DNA of 64,000 nucleotides from Thermoflexus sp. GTDB lineage: Bacteria; Chloroflexota; Anaerolineae; Aggregatilineales; Aggregatilineaceae. Shown piece after piece: positions 35,571-43,895 of this stretch. Within the stretch, counting starts at the first letter, position 1, and every line of letters starts with the position of its first letter. The position numbers and the translations under genes were made by a program. The DNA lies in assembly GCA_020724465.1 (NCBI GenBank), contig DYGX01000009.1, positions 1-64,000 of the forward strand, written 5' to 3'. The notes beneath the pieces were generated by a model. It did not search any database and was not told the origin of the DNA. It saw only the letters and a program-made list of their open reading frames with translations.

Positions 35571-35598
35571 GGGGGAGTGCCTGACCGGCATCTCCCCC
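35571..35598 (-). promoter_or_regulatory. Intercistronic stem-loop between the Liv binding protein and livH
   Basis: GGGGGAG-TGCC at 35571-35581 pairs with GGCA-CTCCCCC at 35587-35598, with one bulged T: 11 bp and a short loop. It lies 21 bases after the end of the binding-protein gene. It resembles the hairpins at the two other binding-protein/permease junctions in this window. No T-run, so it is an attenuator or 3'-end protector rather than a full stop. Confidence 0.6.
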
Positions 35599-35618
35599 TG
35601 CGCGTGACCGTGCGCGCG

Positions 35619-36764
35619 CTACGGTTTGACCGTCCCTACGTACTTGAACTCGCCATCCTCGACTTTGAGAATGACCGCATCCTTCACGGCGTCGCCATTC
35701 TTGTCGAGGGTGATCGTGCCGGTAACGGCTTCGTAGTCCTTGGTCTCGGCCATCGCGTCGCGGATCGCCTTGGGGTCGTCGGTACCCGCGCGCTCGATGG
35801 CATCCACCACCAGCATGTACGCGTCGTAGCCCAACGCGGCGAAGGCGCTCGGACGCTCGCCATACTTTTCCATAAAGAGTTCGACAAACGGCTGAGAGGC
35901 CGGGCTGAGTTCAGCCTCAGGATGGTAGTGCGAGGTGATCAGGATGCCTTCCGCTGCCGAGCCGCCAATCTCGATCAGCTCGGGCGCTTCCCAGGCATCC
36001 GCGCCGAGGATATACCCCTGGTAGCCCATCTCACGCGCCTGGCGGGCCAGCAGCGCCCCATCGCCGAAGTAGCCGGGGGCGTAAATCGCGTCCGGGTTCT
36101 TGGCCATCACCGAGGCGAGCTGTGCGGTGAAATCCTGATCGCCGGTCTGGTAGGCAGTAAAGGCCACGATGCCTTTTGCATCGCCCGTCAGCTCGATGAA
36201 CGCCTCGCGGAAGAAGGCTGCCAGACCCACCGAGTAGTCCTGCGCCACATCCTGAATGATGGCGACCTTCTCGACTCCCAGTTCCTCAACAGCATACTTG
36301 GCCATCACGCGACCCTGGAAGGGGTCGATGAAGCAGGCGCGGAAGTAGTAGTCCTTGCCTTCGGTGACGAGAGGATTGGTCGGAGAGCAGCCCATGACGG
36401 GGACACCGGCCCGCTCGGCCACCTCGCCCCCGGCCATCGAGTTCGAGCTGCCATAGCTGCCGATAATCGCGACGGCTCCTTCCTGCTCGATCAGGCGCTG
36501 GACCGCCGTCGCGGACTCCGCTTTATCGCTCCGGTTGTCGACCAGCACCAGGCGAATTGGCCGCCCCAGCACCTCGGGCCGCACCTCGTGGGCCAGGTAC
36601 ACCCCCTGCATGGTCAATTCGCCGCCTGCCGCCTGAGGGCCGGTCATTGGCTCGTAGACCCCGATGACGATCTCGTCTTCCTGCCCCGCCACCGGCCCCG
36701 CTGCCACCAATGACAGCAGCAGGCTCAGCGTGAGCCATACCAGCAACACTTTCTTTCGAGACAT
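35619..36764 (-). CDS. Branched-chain amino acid ABC transporter substrate-binding protein
   Basis: 381 residues from ATG 36764 (GGAGG upstream; a start 12 codons further up lacks a site). A signal peptide (about 5-28, VLLVWLTLSLLLSLVAAGPVAG) precedes EDEIVIGVYEPMTGPQAAGG, the typical N-terminal strand of the LivJ/LivK family. IIGSYGSSNSMAGGEVAERAGVPVMG and the C-terminal GYDAYMLVVDAIERAG also match. It captures an amino acid or related compound outside the membrane. It is the first gene of the liv operon, with the permease and ATPase genes following. The ligand could be branched-chain amino acids, but also amides or aromatic compounds. Confidence 0.93.
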   Translation of the reverse strand: MSRKKVLLVWLTLSLLLSLVAAGPVAGQEDEIVIGVYEPMTGPQAAGGELTMQGVYLAHEVRPEVLGRPIRLVLVDNRSDKAESATAVQRLIEQEGAVAIIGSYGSSNSMAGGEVAERAGVPVMGCSPTNPLVTEGKDYYFRACFIDPFQGRVMAKYAVEELGVEKVAIIQDVAQDYSVGLAAFFREAFIELTGDAKGIVAFTAYQTGDQDFTAQLASVMAKNPDAIYAPGYFGDGALLARQAREMGYQGYILGADAWEAPELIEIGGSAAEGILITSHYHPEAELSPASQPFVELFMEKYGERPSAFAALGYDAYMLVVDAIERAGTDDPKAIRDAMAETKDYEAVTGTITLDKNGDAVKDAVILKVEDGEFKYVGTVKP

Positions 36765-37290
36765 TGCACACGCCTCCTGAGTAAAAAAAATAGGGAACAC
36801 AAGGGTGTGAGTACAGGATTGAGGGGAAGGACACGTTTAATCACTGCGCGCACCACATCAGCGAGGTTATGGCAGACAGTTCAATGCCATGTTGCAGTGC
36901 CGCAATCAAACGCCAGAACCAAGCGATATAAGTAAACGAAAGTCTTAGAAAGCTGAGGGGATAACCTGGCAATAAGCATGCTCCCTCTGAGAGCACGATA
37001 TCACGGCTGGTTCGACGCTGTCAGTGATTGTGGTCATTAGATCGGCGTGTCAGAAATCACGGCCCGTCACGCGGCAATGCGCGGTGGTCGCGCCCGCCTC
37101 ATCGCGCCCAGGCCAACAACCGCTGCCCCGGAGTTCGCCCCACCCAGATCATCAGCACCGGCGTACCAGATCGCTCACGGCCAAGGCGTCTGTTCGATAT
37201 AGTCCCGATCGCCGCGGCACCAGGCTCGTACTGAACGCACAGCCAAAAACGGGGGCAGCGGCACGGCGGTGATCGCTCAATTCAGGTGAA
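36765..37290. other. Intergenic region between divergent liv operon and beta-helix gene
   Basis: About 525 bases with no credible gene. It must hold the liv promoter on the minus strand, but I see no clear -35/-10 pair; a run of eight T on the minus strand (36782-36789) lies just before the liv ribosome binding site. Two plus-strand frames of 68 and 82 codons near 37024-37272 have no recognisable product. Confidence 0.4.
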
Positions 37291-37319
37291 TTGTCTTGCA
37301 GTCGACCTTGCTGTATAAT
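37291..37319 (+). promoter_or_regulatory. Promoter of the beta-helix/SH3 protein gene
   Basis: TTGTCT at 37291-37296 (4/6) and a perfect TATAAT at 37314-37319 are separated by 17 bases. Transcription would start near 37326, leaving a 100-base leader before ATG 37427. No operator-like repeat was noticed in the leader. Confidence 0.65.
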
Positions 37320-37426
37320 GCCGGCCTTACACGGCACACCATCATCCCAAACTGGCCCGCCCGCATCGCAGCACGACCTTAACTTACCGGCTGCCTTACG
37401 GCTCCACGCTCCGATGGGGGAACAGC

Positions 37427-40400
37427 ATGTCCTCTCATTTACGTGTGCTGCGGCGGGTGTTGGCCGTCGCACTGATCATCACCTTCATTGTGTCTATCGT
37501 CCCGCCCCGTGTTCATGCCGCGAGCTACACCGTAACCAACTGCAACCCCTCTGGAGCGGGAAGCCTGCGCCAGGCCATCGTCGACGCCAATGGGCACGCT
37601 GGCCCGGACGAGATCACCTTCAACATCACCTGTAACCGGATCACGCTATCCTCGCCGATATTTCCGAACATCACCGGTGACCTGACGATTACCGGCCCCG
37701 GCGCGGACAGCCTCACCATCGACGGCGCAGGCCAGTATCGCGTATTTGTCATCACCAGCGGGGTGAACGTCACGATTTCGGGCCTGACCATCCAGAACGC
37801 CGGCAACAGCGGCGCCAGTCCGGTTCGCAGCTCCGGCGGCGCGCTCACGGTGCAGGACACCGTGTTCAGGGATAATAAGGCAGGCACCGGGGGCGCCATC
37901 TACAATAACAACGGCACGCTCACGGTCAGCAACAGCGCCTTCATCAACAACAAAGCGACCTACGACAGCGGCGCGATCCACAACTACGGAATGCTGTCGG
38001 TGTCCAACAGCACTTTCTCCGGCAACTCCAGCAGCGCCAATGGCGGCGCCATCCTTCATGCCGGCTCAGGCAACACAGCCACAATCACGAACAGCACCTT
38101 CTTTGGCAACTTTAGCGGCAATGGCCGCGGCGGTGGCAATGCCGGTGCCATCTACAACGCCGCCACGCTGACGCTGATTCACGGCACCGTGTCCGGCAAC
38201 TCAACCGAAGTCTACGGCGGGGGGATCTACACCATCGGGACGCTATACATCCGTAACTCGATTGTGGACGGGAACTCGGCACAGAACGGCTTCAATATCC
38301 ATGGATCCTACATTGGCACGAACAATCTAATCGACACCGATCCGCAGCTCGGTCCGCTGCAGGACAACGGCGGCCCGACGCAGACCATGATGCCCCTGCC
38401 CGGCAGCCCGGCTATTGACAGAGCGAACGCAGCGTACTGCCCGTCCACCGACCAGCGCGGCGTCGCCCGGCCGGTCGACGGGGATGGGGACGGCACACCG
38501 GCGTGCGATATCGGCGCAGTCGAGGCACCGGGGATCACCCCCGTCCGGGTGCAGTCCATCACGCGGGGCGATCCCAGCCCGACCAACGCAGCCAATGTCG
38601 GTTTTACCGTGACGTTTGACGCGGCGGTGACGGGCGTGAGCGCAGGCAATTTCGCGCTGGTGGCCGGCGGCCCATCGGGCGCGTCGATCACCGGCGTGAG
38701 CGGCAGCGGCACAACCTGGACGGTGGCGGCGAATACCGGCACCGGCGATGGCACGCTGCGGCTGGACATGGACAACGCGACCGGTGTCAGCGGCCCTGGC
38801 GACGCGCCGGTCGCGAATGTGCCGTTTGCCACTGGCGAGCCGTATACGATCGACAAGACCGCGCCCACGGTGTCATTGAGCAGCCTCAACGCCGACCCGA
38901 CGAACACCAATATCTCCGTCACTGTCACCTTCAGCGAAGGGATAACCGGCTTTGACGCGAGCGATGTCGTGGTGGGTAACGGGACGATCAGCCACTTCGC
39001 CGGCACGGGGACTAGCTACACCGTCGTTGTGGTGCCCGGCGTGGACGGGCTGGTGTCGGTGGATATTCCGGCCGGGGCCGCGCACGATGCAGCGGGCAAC
39101 CCCACCCTCGCGGCCCGGCTGGAGCGGACATACGACGGCACGCCGCCAGCGGTAACCGTCGAGCAAGCTGCCGCGCAAAGCGACCCGACCCGAACCTCGC
39201 CCATCGTCTTCACGGTGACGTTCAGCGAGGATGTGACCGGCTTCGACGCGAGCGACGTTCAACTGAGCGGCACGGCAGGCGCGACGACCGCTGCCGTCAG
39301 CGGCGGTCCGGCGGTCTACACCGTCGAGGTCAGCGGCATGACGGCTGACGGCACGGTCAGTGCCGCGCTGCTCGCCGGAGCCGCCGTCGACCGCGCGGGC
39401 AATCACAGCGCGGCCTCGACCAGCACGGACAACACAGTGACATACATCGACGGCAACGCGCCCGGCGTGCTGGTCGATCCCCTGGCCCTGAGCGTGCTCG
39501 AAGGCGGCCCGGCGCAGCCCTACACCGTGCGGCTCGCGTCGTGCCCACTGGCAGGGGAAATCGTGACGGTTACGATCGCGCCTGCTGCCGGCGTCAGCAC
39601 CGATCGCACCACGCTCACCTTTGACCAGACAACCTGGAACACACCGCAGGCGGTCAGCGTGAGCGCCCCTGACAATGCCGTTGCCGACGGCAGCCGTATC
39701 TCGTCCATCGCGCACGCCGTCAGCAGCAGCGATCCGTCCACGCCCTACGGCGACGGCAGCGTATCGGCACCCCCGGTCGCGATCACGATTCAGGATGATG
39801 ACGCGCCGGGGATAATCATTATCGAGACAGAGGGCCGAACCGCCGTCCTCCCCGGCGGACCGGCAGACACCTACACCGTGGCGCTTGCCATGCAGCCCGC
39901 CGCAGGGGACACGGTAACGATCGCGCTGGCATATGACAGCACACGCCTGGACGTCACCCCCACAAGCCTGGATTTCGACGACGCGACCTGGAACACGCCG
40001 CAGACCGTGGCGGTCCAGGCGATCCACACAGGCGGGAGCAGCCCCGGCGCGCCCACCAGCCCGATTGTCCACACCGCCAGCAGCTCGTCCGGCTCGCCCT
40101 ACGCTGGTGTCACGGCGACCGTCATAGTGCACCTGACAAGCGCCGACCCCGCGCCAGCCGGCTCCACCGCTGCGGATCATGCCCGCGCCCAGGCGCCGCT
40201 GTGCGCGAACCTCGACGGCTCGACGACCGACCTCGTGCGGGCGGATGTCCCCTCCGACACAGTCGCCCAGGGCAGCGTCTTCTGCCGCGCCCTGGTCGAG
40301 AACGGGGCGCTCCGCAGCGGTGAGAATCTGGCGGAGATCGGCGTGCCGGCGGTGCTTGCGCGCGGAGTACTTCAGGCAGTGGATGTCTTCGGTCTGGATC

Positions 40401-40840
40401 ACAGCGGGCATTCCGTGTCGCATTTCACCGCGCCGGTCCGCGTGTGCCTGCGTGGTGATGGCGCGCTGCTCTATCTCGACGCGACCACGGCCCCGCGCCA
40501 GATGCGGGAACTCGTCGCCGTCCTGGCAGAGGGCTACACTTGCGCCACGATCCCGAATGCGGGCACGGTCGTGCTGGTTGAGCGCGGCCCCGCCAGCTAT
40601 CCCCCGGCCGATGCGCCAGAGTCCCCAATCGTGCCGGGTGGCTGCATGGTTCGCACCCTGCGCATCCTCAATCTCCGGGCCGCGCCGGACGTGAGCAGCG
40701 AGGTGCTTGCGCTCGTCCCCTACGACGTCACGCTCTCTGTGACCGGACGCCAGGGGGAGTGGTTCCAAGTGGATTATCTCGGCGTGCGGGGGTGGCTGAG
40801 CGCGGCTTACGTGGCTCCGCGCGGCGCTTGCGAGCCATGA
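37427..40840 (+). CDS. Secreted beta-helix, Ig-like and SH3-domain protein
   Basis: 1137 residues. A signal peptide (about 8-32, to VHAAS) precedes a right-handed beta-helix (about 40-330) of repeated asparagine/serine/glycine turns such as GGAIYNNNGTLTVSNSAFINN. A choice-of-anchor-like DGTPACDIGAVEAPG motif ends it. Two Ig-like repeats share VTFSE.(I/V)TGFDASDV (about 480-680). Two further VLEGGP/TWNTPQ(A/T)V repeats follow (about 690-900). Near the C-terminus a bacterial SH3 domain (LNLRAAPDVSSEVLALVPYD) may bind peptidoglycan. It probably acts at the cell surface, in adhesion or polysaccharide binding. GGGGGA precedes the ATG. It has its own promoter and terminator and no functional partner next to it. 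Confidence 0.9.
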   Translation: MSSHLRVLRRVLAVALIITFIVSIVPPRVHAASYTVTNCNPSGAGSLRQAIVDANGHAGPDEITFNITCNRITLSSPIFPNITGDLTITGPGADSLTIDGAGQYRVFVITSGVNVTISGLTIQNAGNSGASPVRSSGGALTVQDTVFRDNKAGTGGAIYNNNGTLTVSNSAFINNKATYDSGAIHNYGMLSVSNSTFSGNSSSANGGAILHAGSGNTATITNSTFFGNFSGNGRGGGNAGAIYNAATLTLIHGTVSGNSTEVYGGGIYTIGTLYIRNSIVDGNSAQNGFNIHGSYIGTNNLIDTDPQLGPLQDNGGPTQTMMPLPGSPAIDRANAAYCPSTDQRGVARPVDGDGDGTPACDIGAVEAPGITPVRVQSITRGDPSPTNAANVGFTVTFDAAVTGVSAGNFALVAGGPSGASITGVSGSGTTWTVAANTGTGDGTLRLDMDNATGVSGPGDAPVANVPFATGEPYTIDKTAPTVSLSSLNADPTNTNISVTVTFSEGITGFDASDVVVGNGTISHFAGTGTSYTVVVVPGVDGLVSVDIPAGAAHDAAGNPTLAARLERTYDGTPPAVTVEQAAAQSDPTRTSPIVFTVTFSEDVTGFDASDVQLSGTAGATTAAVSGGPAVYTVEVSGMTADGTVSAALLAGAAVDRAGNHSAASTSTDNTVTYIDGNAPGVLVDPLALSVLEGGPAQPYTVRLASCPLAGEIVTVTIAPAAGVSTDRTTLTFDQTTWNTPQAVSVSAPDNAVADGSRISSIAHAVSSSDPSTPYGDGSVSAPPVAITIQDDDAPGIIIIETEGRTAVLPGGPADTYTVALAMQPAAGDTVTIALAYDSTRLDVTPTSLDFDDATWNTPQTVAVQAIHTGGSSPGAPTSPIVHTASSSSGSPYAGVTATVIVHLTSADPAPAGSTAADHARAQAPLCANLDGSTTDLVRADVPSDTVAQGSVFCRALVENGALRSGENLAEIGVPAVLARGVLQAVDVFGLDHSGHSVSHFTAPVRVCLRGDGALLYLDATTAPRQMRELVAVLAEGYTCATIPNAGTVVLVERGPASYPPADAPESPIVPGGCMVRTLRILNLRAAPDVSSEVLALVPYDVTLSVTGRQGEWFQVDYLGVRGWLSAAYVAPRGACEP

Positions 40841-40848
40841 CAGGGAAC

Positions 40849-40886
40849 GGCCCCGCCTGGGATGATGCCCGGCAGGGCCTCTTTTT
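40849..40886 (+). terminator. Rho-independent terminator after the beta-helix gene
   Basis: GGCCCCGCCTGGG at 40849-40861 pairs with GCCCGGCAGGGCC at 40867-40879 (three mismatches in 13 positions) around an ATGAT loop, followed by TCTTTTT at 40880-40886. It begins nine bases after the stop codon at 40838-40840. The best terminator in the window. Confidence 0.85.
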
Positions 40887-40931
40887 CACGGTGGACTATC
40901 CGCTTCAGCGCCGGGCGTTGCGGGCAACCGA

Positions 40932-42764
40932 TCAGGGGACCGGTATCATACGCAGCCGCACCCGCCCGGTTCGGGCCGGGGATGCCAGCGCGAAAATCAC
41001 GCGCGTGATATCGCGCGGGCCGGTCGCCAGGTCAACATCTCTCACCGCCTCTGCCCGTGCGGTGACGGTGGCGGGGTCGAACTGCACATCCAGCGCGGCG
41101 CCGCCATCCTCGATGCGGACTGTATCCGGCCCAATCGCCGCGCCGCCGAACGTGATCAGAACCGACTCGAAGGTGCCATCTGCCGTCTGGAAGGTCACGT
41201 CATCGATCAGTTCGACCCAGCCACGCGGGGCCTCGCGGTGCAGCGTCAGCGTGCGCGTCAACGTCGCCAGGTCCGCCTCGGGTGGATAGGCGTCTTTCAA
41301 TTCCAGGCAGAGCCGGTCGCTGCTGTGATCCGCCCGGTGGTCCAGCACCCGCGCGGCGTACGCACGGCCCGGTGGTTGCGCGCAACCATTCGGCACGGGC
41401 ACCGAGTGGGCCAGGGAGGTGTTGACGAACACCTCATAGCGCCGATCGGAGAAATACTGCCGCGTATAGCGCCCGCGCCCCAGGTCCGCCACCAGGGAAA
41501 CCCGGTTGTGATGCACGATAACCGTGCCCACATCGTTCTGGTTGTGCATCTCGTCGTTGTGCCCGCCTTTTACCGCCAGCACCAGCGCGTCGGGATCCGC
41601 CGGATCAAAACGCGCGATCATCCACTGCATTTCAGGGTACCAGTCGTGCCTGGCCGGAATCGCTGGCCGGTCGAACGCCGGATCGGGGCGCCAGAACAGC
41701 TCGCGCAGCTTCCACGGCAGCGGGCTGTGGTTGCGGTGCGGTGGCACGGCGTGCTGGCTATTCGCCAGCCGCATCAAGTCACCCAGGCGGTAGTGCTGCG
41801 CCAGAAACGCCAGCAGCGGCAGCGGGAGTGTGATGTCTGGTTCGCAATCTGAGAAATTGGCGAAGCGGTTCGGGCTGAGCAGTGTCCGCAGGGGGAACAC
41901 AGCCGCCTTGCGAACCAGGTCGTCTGCAAAGAAGTCGATGCGCCCATTGGTCCGCTGGTAGATCAGATGTCCCGCGAGCACGTAATTCCCAAAGCCAAAA
42001 CCCCAATAGCTCGGCCCTTCGGTGCTGCCGCCCTCGGAGTCGAACGTCGCCAGATAGTCATCCAGCGAGCGCGCCGCCCGCGCGATGATTTCCGCCAGCC
42101 GCGCCAGATCAGACTCCAGATACAGCGCCGCCGCCAGGATATTGCCGGAGCACACCGCCGTCCAGTTGCAGGGGGTGTGGCCCGGCGTTGGGTGCAGCCA
42201 CCAGTGATCGTGGCGGGTCAGAAAAGGTGTCAGGATGCGGCGATCGATCTCATGCCGGATCCGCTTCACCAGCAGGGGATGGAGCCGGGGACCGAGCAAA
42301 TGCACCAGCTCGGCCAGGTGTGTCCCGGTCAGAGCCGCGAACAGGCCGACTACCGGATATTCGACATCCGGCAGATCGTCATGGTGGGCGGGGAACTCCC
42401 AGCCGCTTTCCTCGCAGATCGCCCAGGCCACATCCAGCAGCGGGTCCAGAAACCGGCCCTCGCACTCCAGACATTCCGCCAGGGTCAGGTCCGCCAGGAT
42501 ATCGCGCCGGACAAACCAGGGCGCTTCGTATTCCTGGCGGCTGCCGCTGCGGAAGAACTCCAGGAACAGGGTGGCGGGAAGCGGCGGGATCGGCTCCTGG
42601 GCGGCGCGCTCGCCCGCTTCGATCAGCGCGCGGACTCGCTCGGAGCCAAGTGCGTCCTTCAGGCTGGTCCACGCGGCGCGATCGGCGGCAGGTGGAAACG
42701 GGGGCGGTGCCGTTTCTTCGCGCAGGATGAGTTCGACCTTAATCGGATCGTATTGGCACAGCAT
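40932..42764 (-). CDS. Heparinase II/III-like protein
   Basis: 610 residues without a signal peptide, so cytoplasmic as predicted. The N-terminal half (about 60-370) is an alpha/alpha toroid with WWLHPTPGHTPCNWTAVCSG and FDSEGGSTEGPSYWGFGFGNY, the polysaccharide-lyase type active-site region. The C-terminal half is the beta-sandwich heparinase II/III domain with VKGGHNDEMHNQNDVGTVIVH. These families cleave heparin, alginate or similar polyuronides by beta-elimination. It is the last gene of an operon with a beta-glucuronidase and GH88 enzyme, so it likely works on an imported uronic-acid-containing oligosaccharide. The substrate is inferred only. Confidence 0.85.
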   Translation of the reverse strand: MLCQYDPIKVELILREETAPPPFPPAADRAAWTSLKDALGSERVRALIEAGERAAQEPIPPLPATLFLEFFRSGSRQEYEAPWFVRRDILADLTLAECLECEGRFLDPLLDVAWAICEESGWEFPAHHDDLPDVEYPVVGLFAALTGTHLAELVHLLGPRLHPLLVKRIRHEIDRRILTPFLTRHDHWWLHPTPGHTPCNWTAVCSGNILAAALYLESDLARLAEIIARAARSLDDYLATFDSEGGSTEGPSYWGFGFGNYVLAGHLIYQRTNGRIDFFADDLVRKAAVFPLRTLLSPNRFANFSDCEPDITLPLPLLAFLAQHYRLGDLMRLANSQHAVPPHRNHSPLPWKLRELFWRPDPAFDRPAIPARHDWYPEMQWMIARFDPADPDALVLAVKGGHNDEMHNQNDVGTVIVHHNRVSLVADLGRGRYTRQYFSDRRYEVFVNTSLAHSVPVPNGCAQPPGRAYAARVLDHRADHSSDRLCLELKDAYPPEADLATLTRTLTLHREAPRGWVELIDDVTFQTADGTFESVLITFGGAAIGPDTVRIEDGGAALDVQFDPATVTARAEAVRDVDLATGPRDITRVIFALASPARTGRVRLRMIPVP

Positions 42765-42779
42765 AGCGACGCCTCGCGC

Positions 42780-43895
42780 CTACCAGAAAAACACCGTGCG
42801 GCCTTGCGCGCGCAGCAGTGCCTCGATCAGAAAATAGTCGCCGTAGGGCAGCATGTTGTTAGCGTATCCCTGCGCCACATGACTCGCCCCTTGCGTCAGC
42901 AGCCCTTCAGCCTGGGGATGGTCGAACGTGGTATATCCGGCCAGCAGGCTATCCAGGATCGCGCGCGCCGCCTGGCGGTAGAGCGCTGCCTCAGCGCCGC
43001 TGCCGAGCAGATCGGCCAGCAGGAATAACCCGGCTGCCATGATCGCGCCCGCCGAGCTGTCCCGATAGCGGGGCGCCCCATCCGGCAAGAGATAGTCCCA
43101 GTATGGGACCCGGTCGTCGGGCAGATGCGCCAGCGCGTAGTCCGCCAGCCGGACCGCCGTAGCGCGAAACTGCTCGTCGCCGGTGTAGCAATAGGCCAGC
43201 GCAAAACCGTGAATCCCCCACGATTGACCGCGACTCCAGCACGATTCGTCCGCATACCCCTGCACCGTCTCGCCGCGCACAGGGGTGCCGGTCTGTGGAT
43301 CGAACACAAACGAGTGATAAGTCGAACCATCGGCCCGGACGATGGTGTTGATCGTGGTCTGGGCGTGCGCGACGGCGATATCTCGGTAGCGCGGTTGGCC
43401 GGCTTGCTGCGCCGCCCAGAATAGCAGCCCGAGGTTTTCCATGCTGTCGATGATGATCCGTCCCCGGTTGTGTTCGCCATTCGCCCACGAGTTCCAGGCG
43501 CGGATGAAGCGGCCCCGGACGTTATAGCGCCGCGCCAGAGAGTCGGCAGCGCGCAGCGCGCCCAGACGGGCATCCTGGTCGCCGGTGAGTTTGTATTCGG
43601 CCACCAGTGAGAGCGAGTACAGGAAGCCCAGGTCGTGATCATGCGATTCCGGGCGGTCCAGACGTGCGATGAAGTACGGGCGCTGCAGCCGCGCGGCTTC
43701 CAGAAAAACCTCGTCACCGGTTTCGGCATAGGCCAGCCACAGTTGGCCGCTCCAAAACCCGTCGACCCAGTGGCTATCGTGGCAGCGCTCGTAGGTCAGA
43801 TCGCTGCGGCCAATCGCCGGCCGGTCGGTGCCCATCTTGGGGATCGTGCGCCGGATGATATCGAACGCTTGCGCAAGAGCCTGCGAGTAGGTCAC
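42780..43895 (-). CDS. Unsaturated glucuronyl/rhamnogalacturonyl hydrolase, GH88-like
   Basis: 371 residues from GTG 43895, which overlaps the stop of the beta-glucuronidase gene by four bases; longer readings run into that gene. An alpha/alpha toroid with the HDLGF motif (Asp88) and IIIDSMENLGLLFW (Asp150) matches the two essential Asp residues (88 and 149) of the Bacillus GL1 enzyme. ESCWSRGQSWGIHGFALAY follows. GH88 enzymes hydrate the double bond left by polysaccharide lyases and so release unsaturated glucuronic acid. No signal, so it acts in the cytoplasm. Position beside a heparinase-like gene supports this pathway. Confidence 0.92.
   Translation of the reverse strand: MTYSQALAQAFDIIRRTIPKMGTDRPAIGRSDLTYERCHDSHWVDGFWSGQLWLAYAETGDEVFLEAARLQRPYFIARLDRPESHDHDLGFLYSLSLVAEYKLTGDQDARLGALRAADSLARRYNVRGRFIRAWNSWANGEHNRGRIIIDSMENLGLLFWAAQQAGQPRYRDIAVAHAQTTINTIVRADGSTYHSFVFDPQTGTPVRGETVQGYADESCWSRGQSWGIHGFALAYCYTGDEQFRATAVRLADYALAHLPDDRVPYWDYLLPDGAPRYRDSSAGAIMAAGLFLLADLLGSGAEAALYRQAARAILDSLLAGYTTFDHPQAEGLLTQGASHVAQGYANNMLPYGDYFLIEALLRAQGRTVFFW

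Noticed and set aside
38873-40768. Minus-strand open frame of 631 codons opposite the beta-helix gene
   Set aside because: Shadow; the plus-strand gene has signal peptide, repeats, promoter and terminator.
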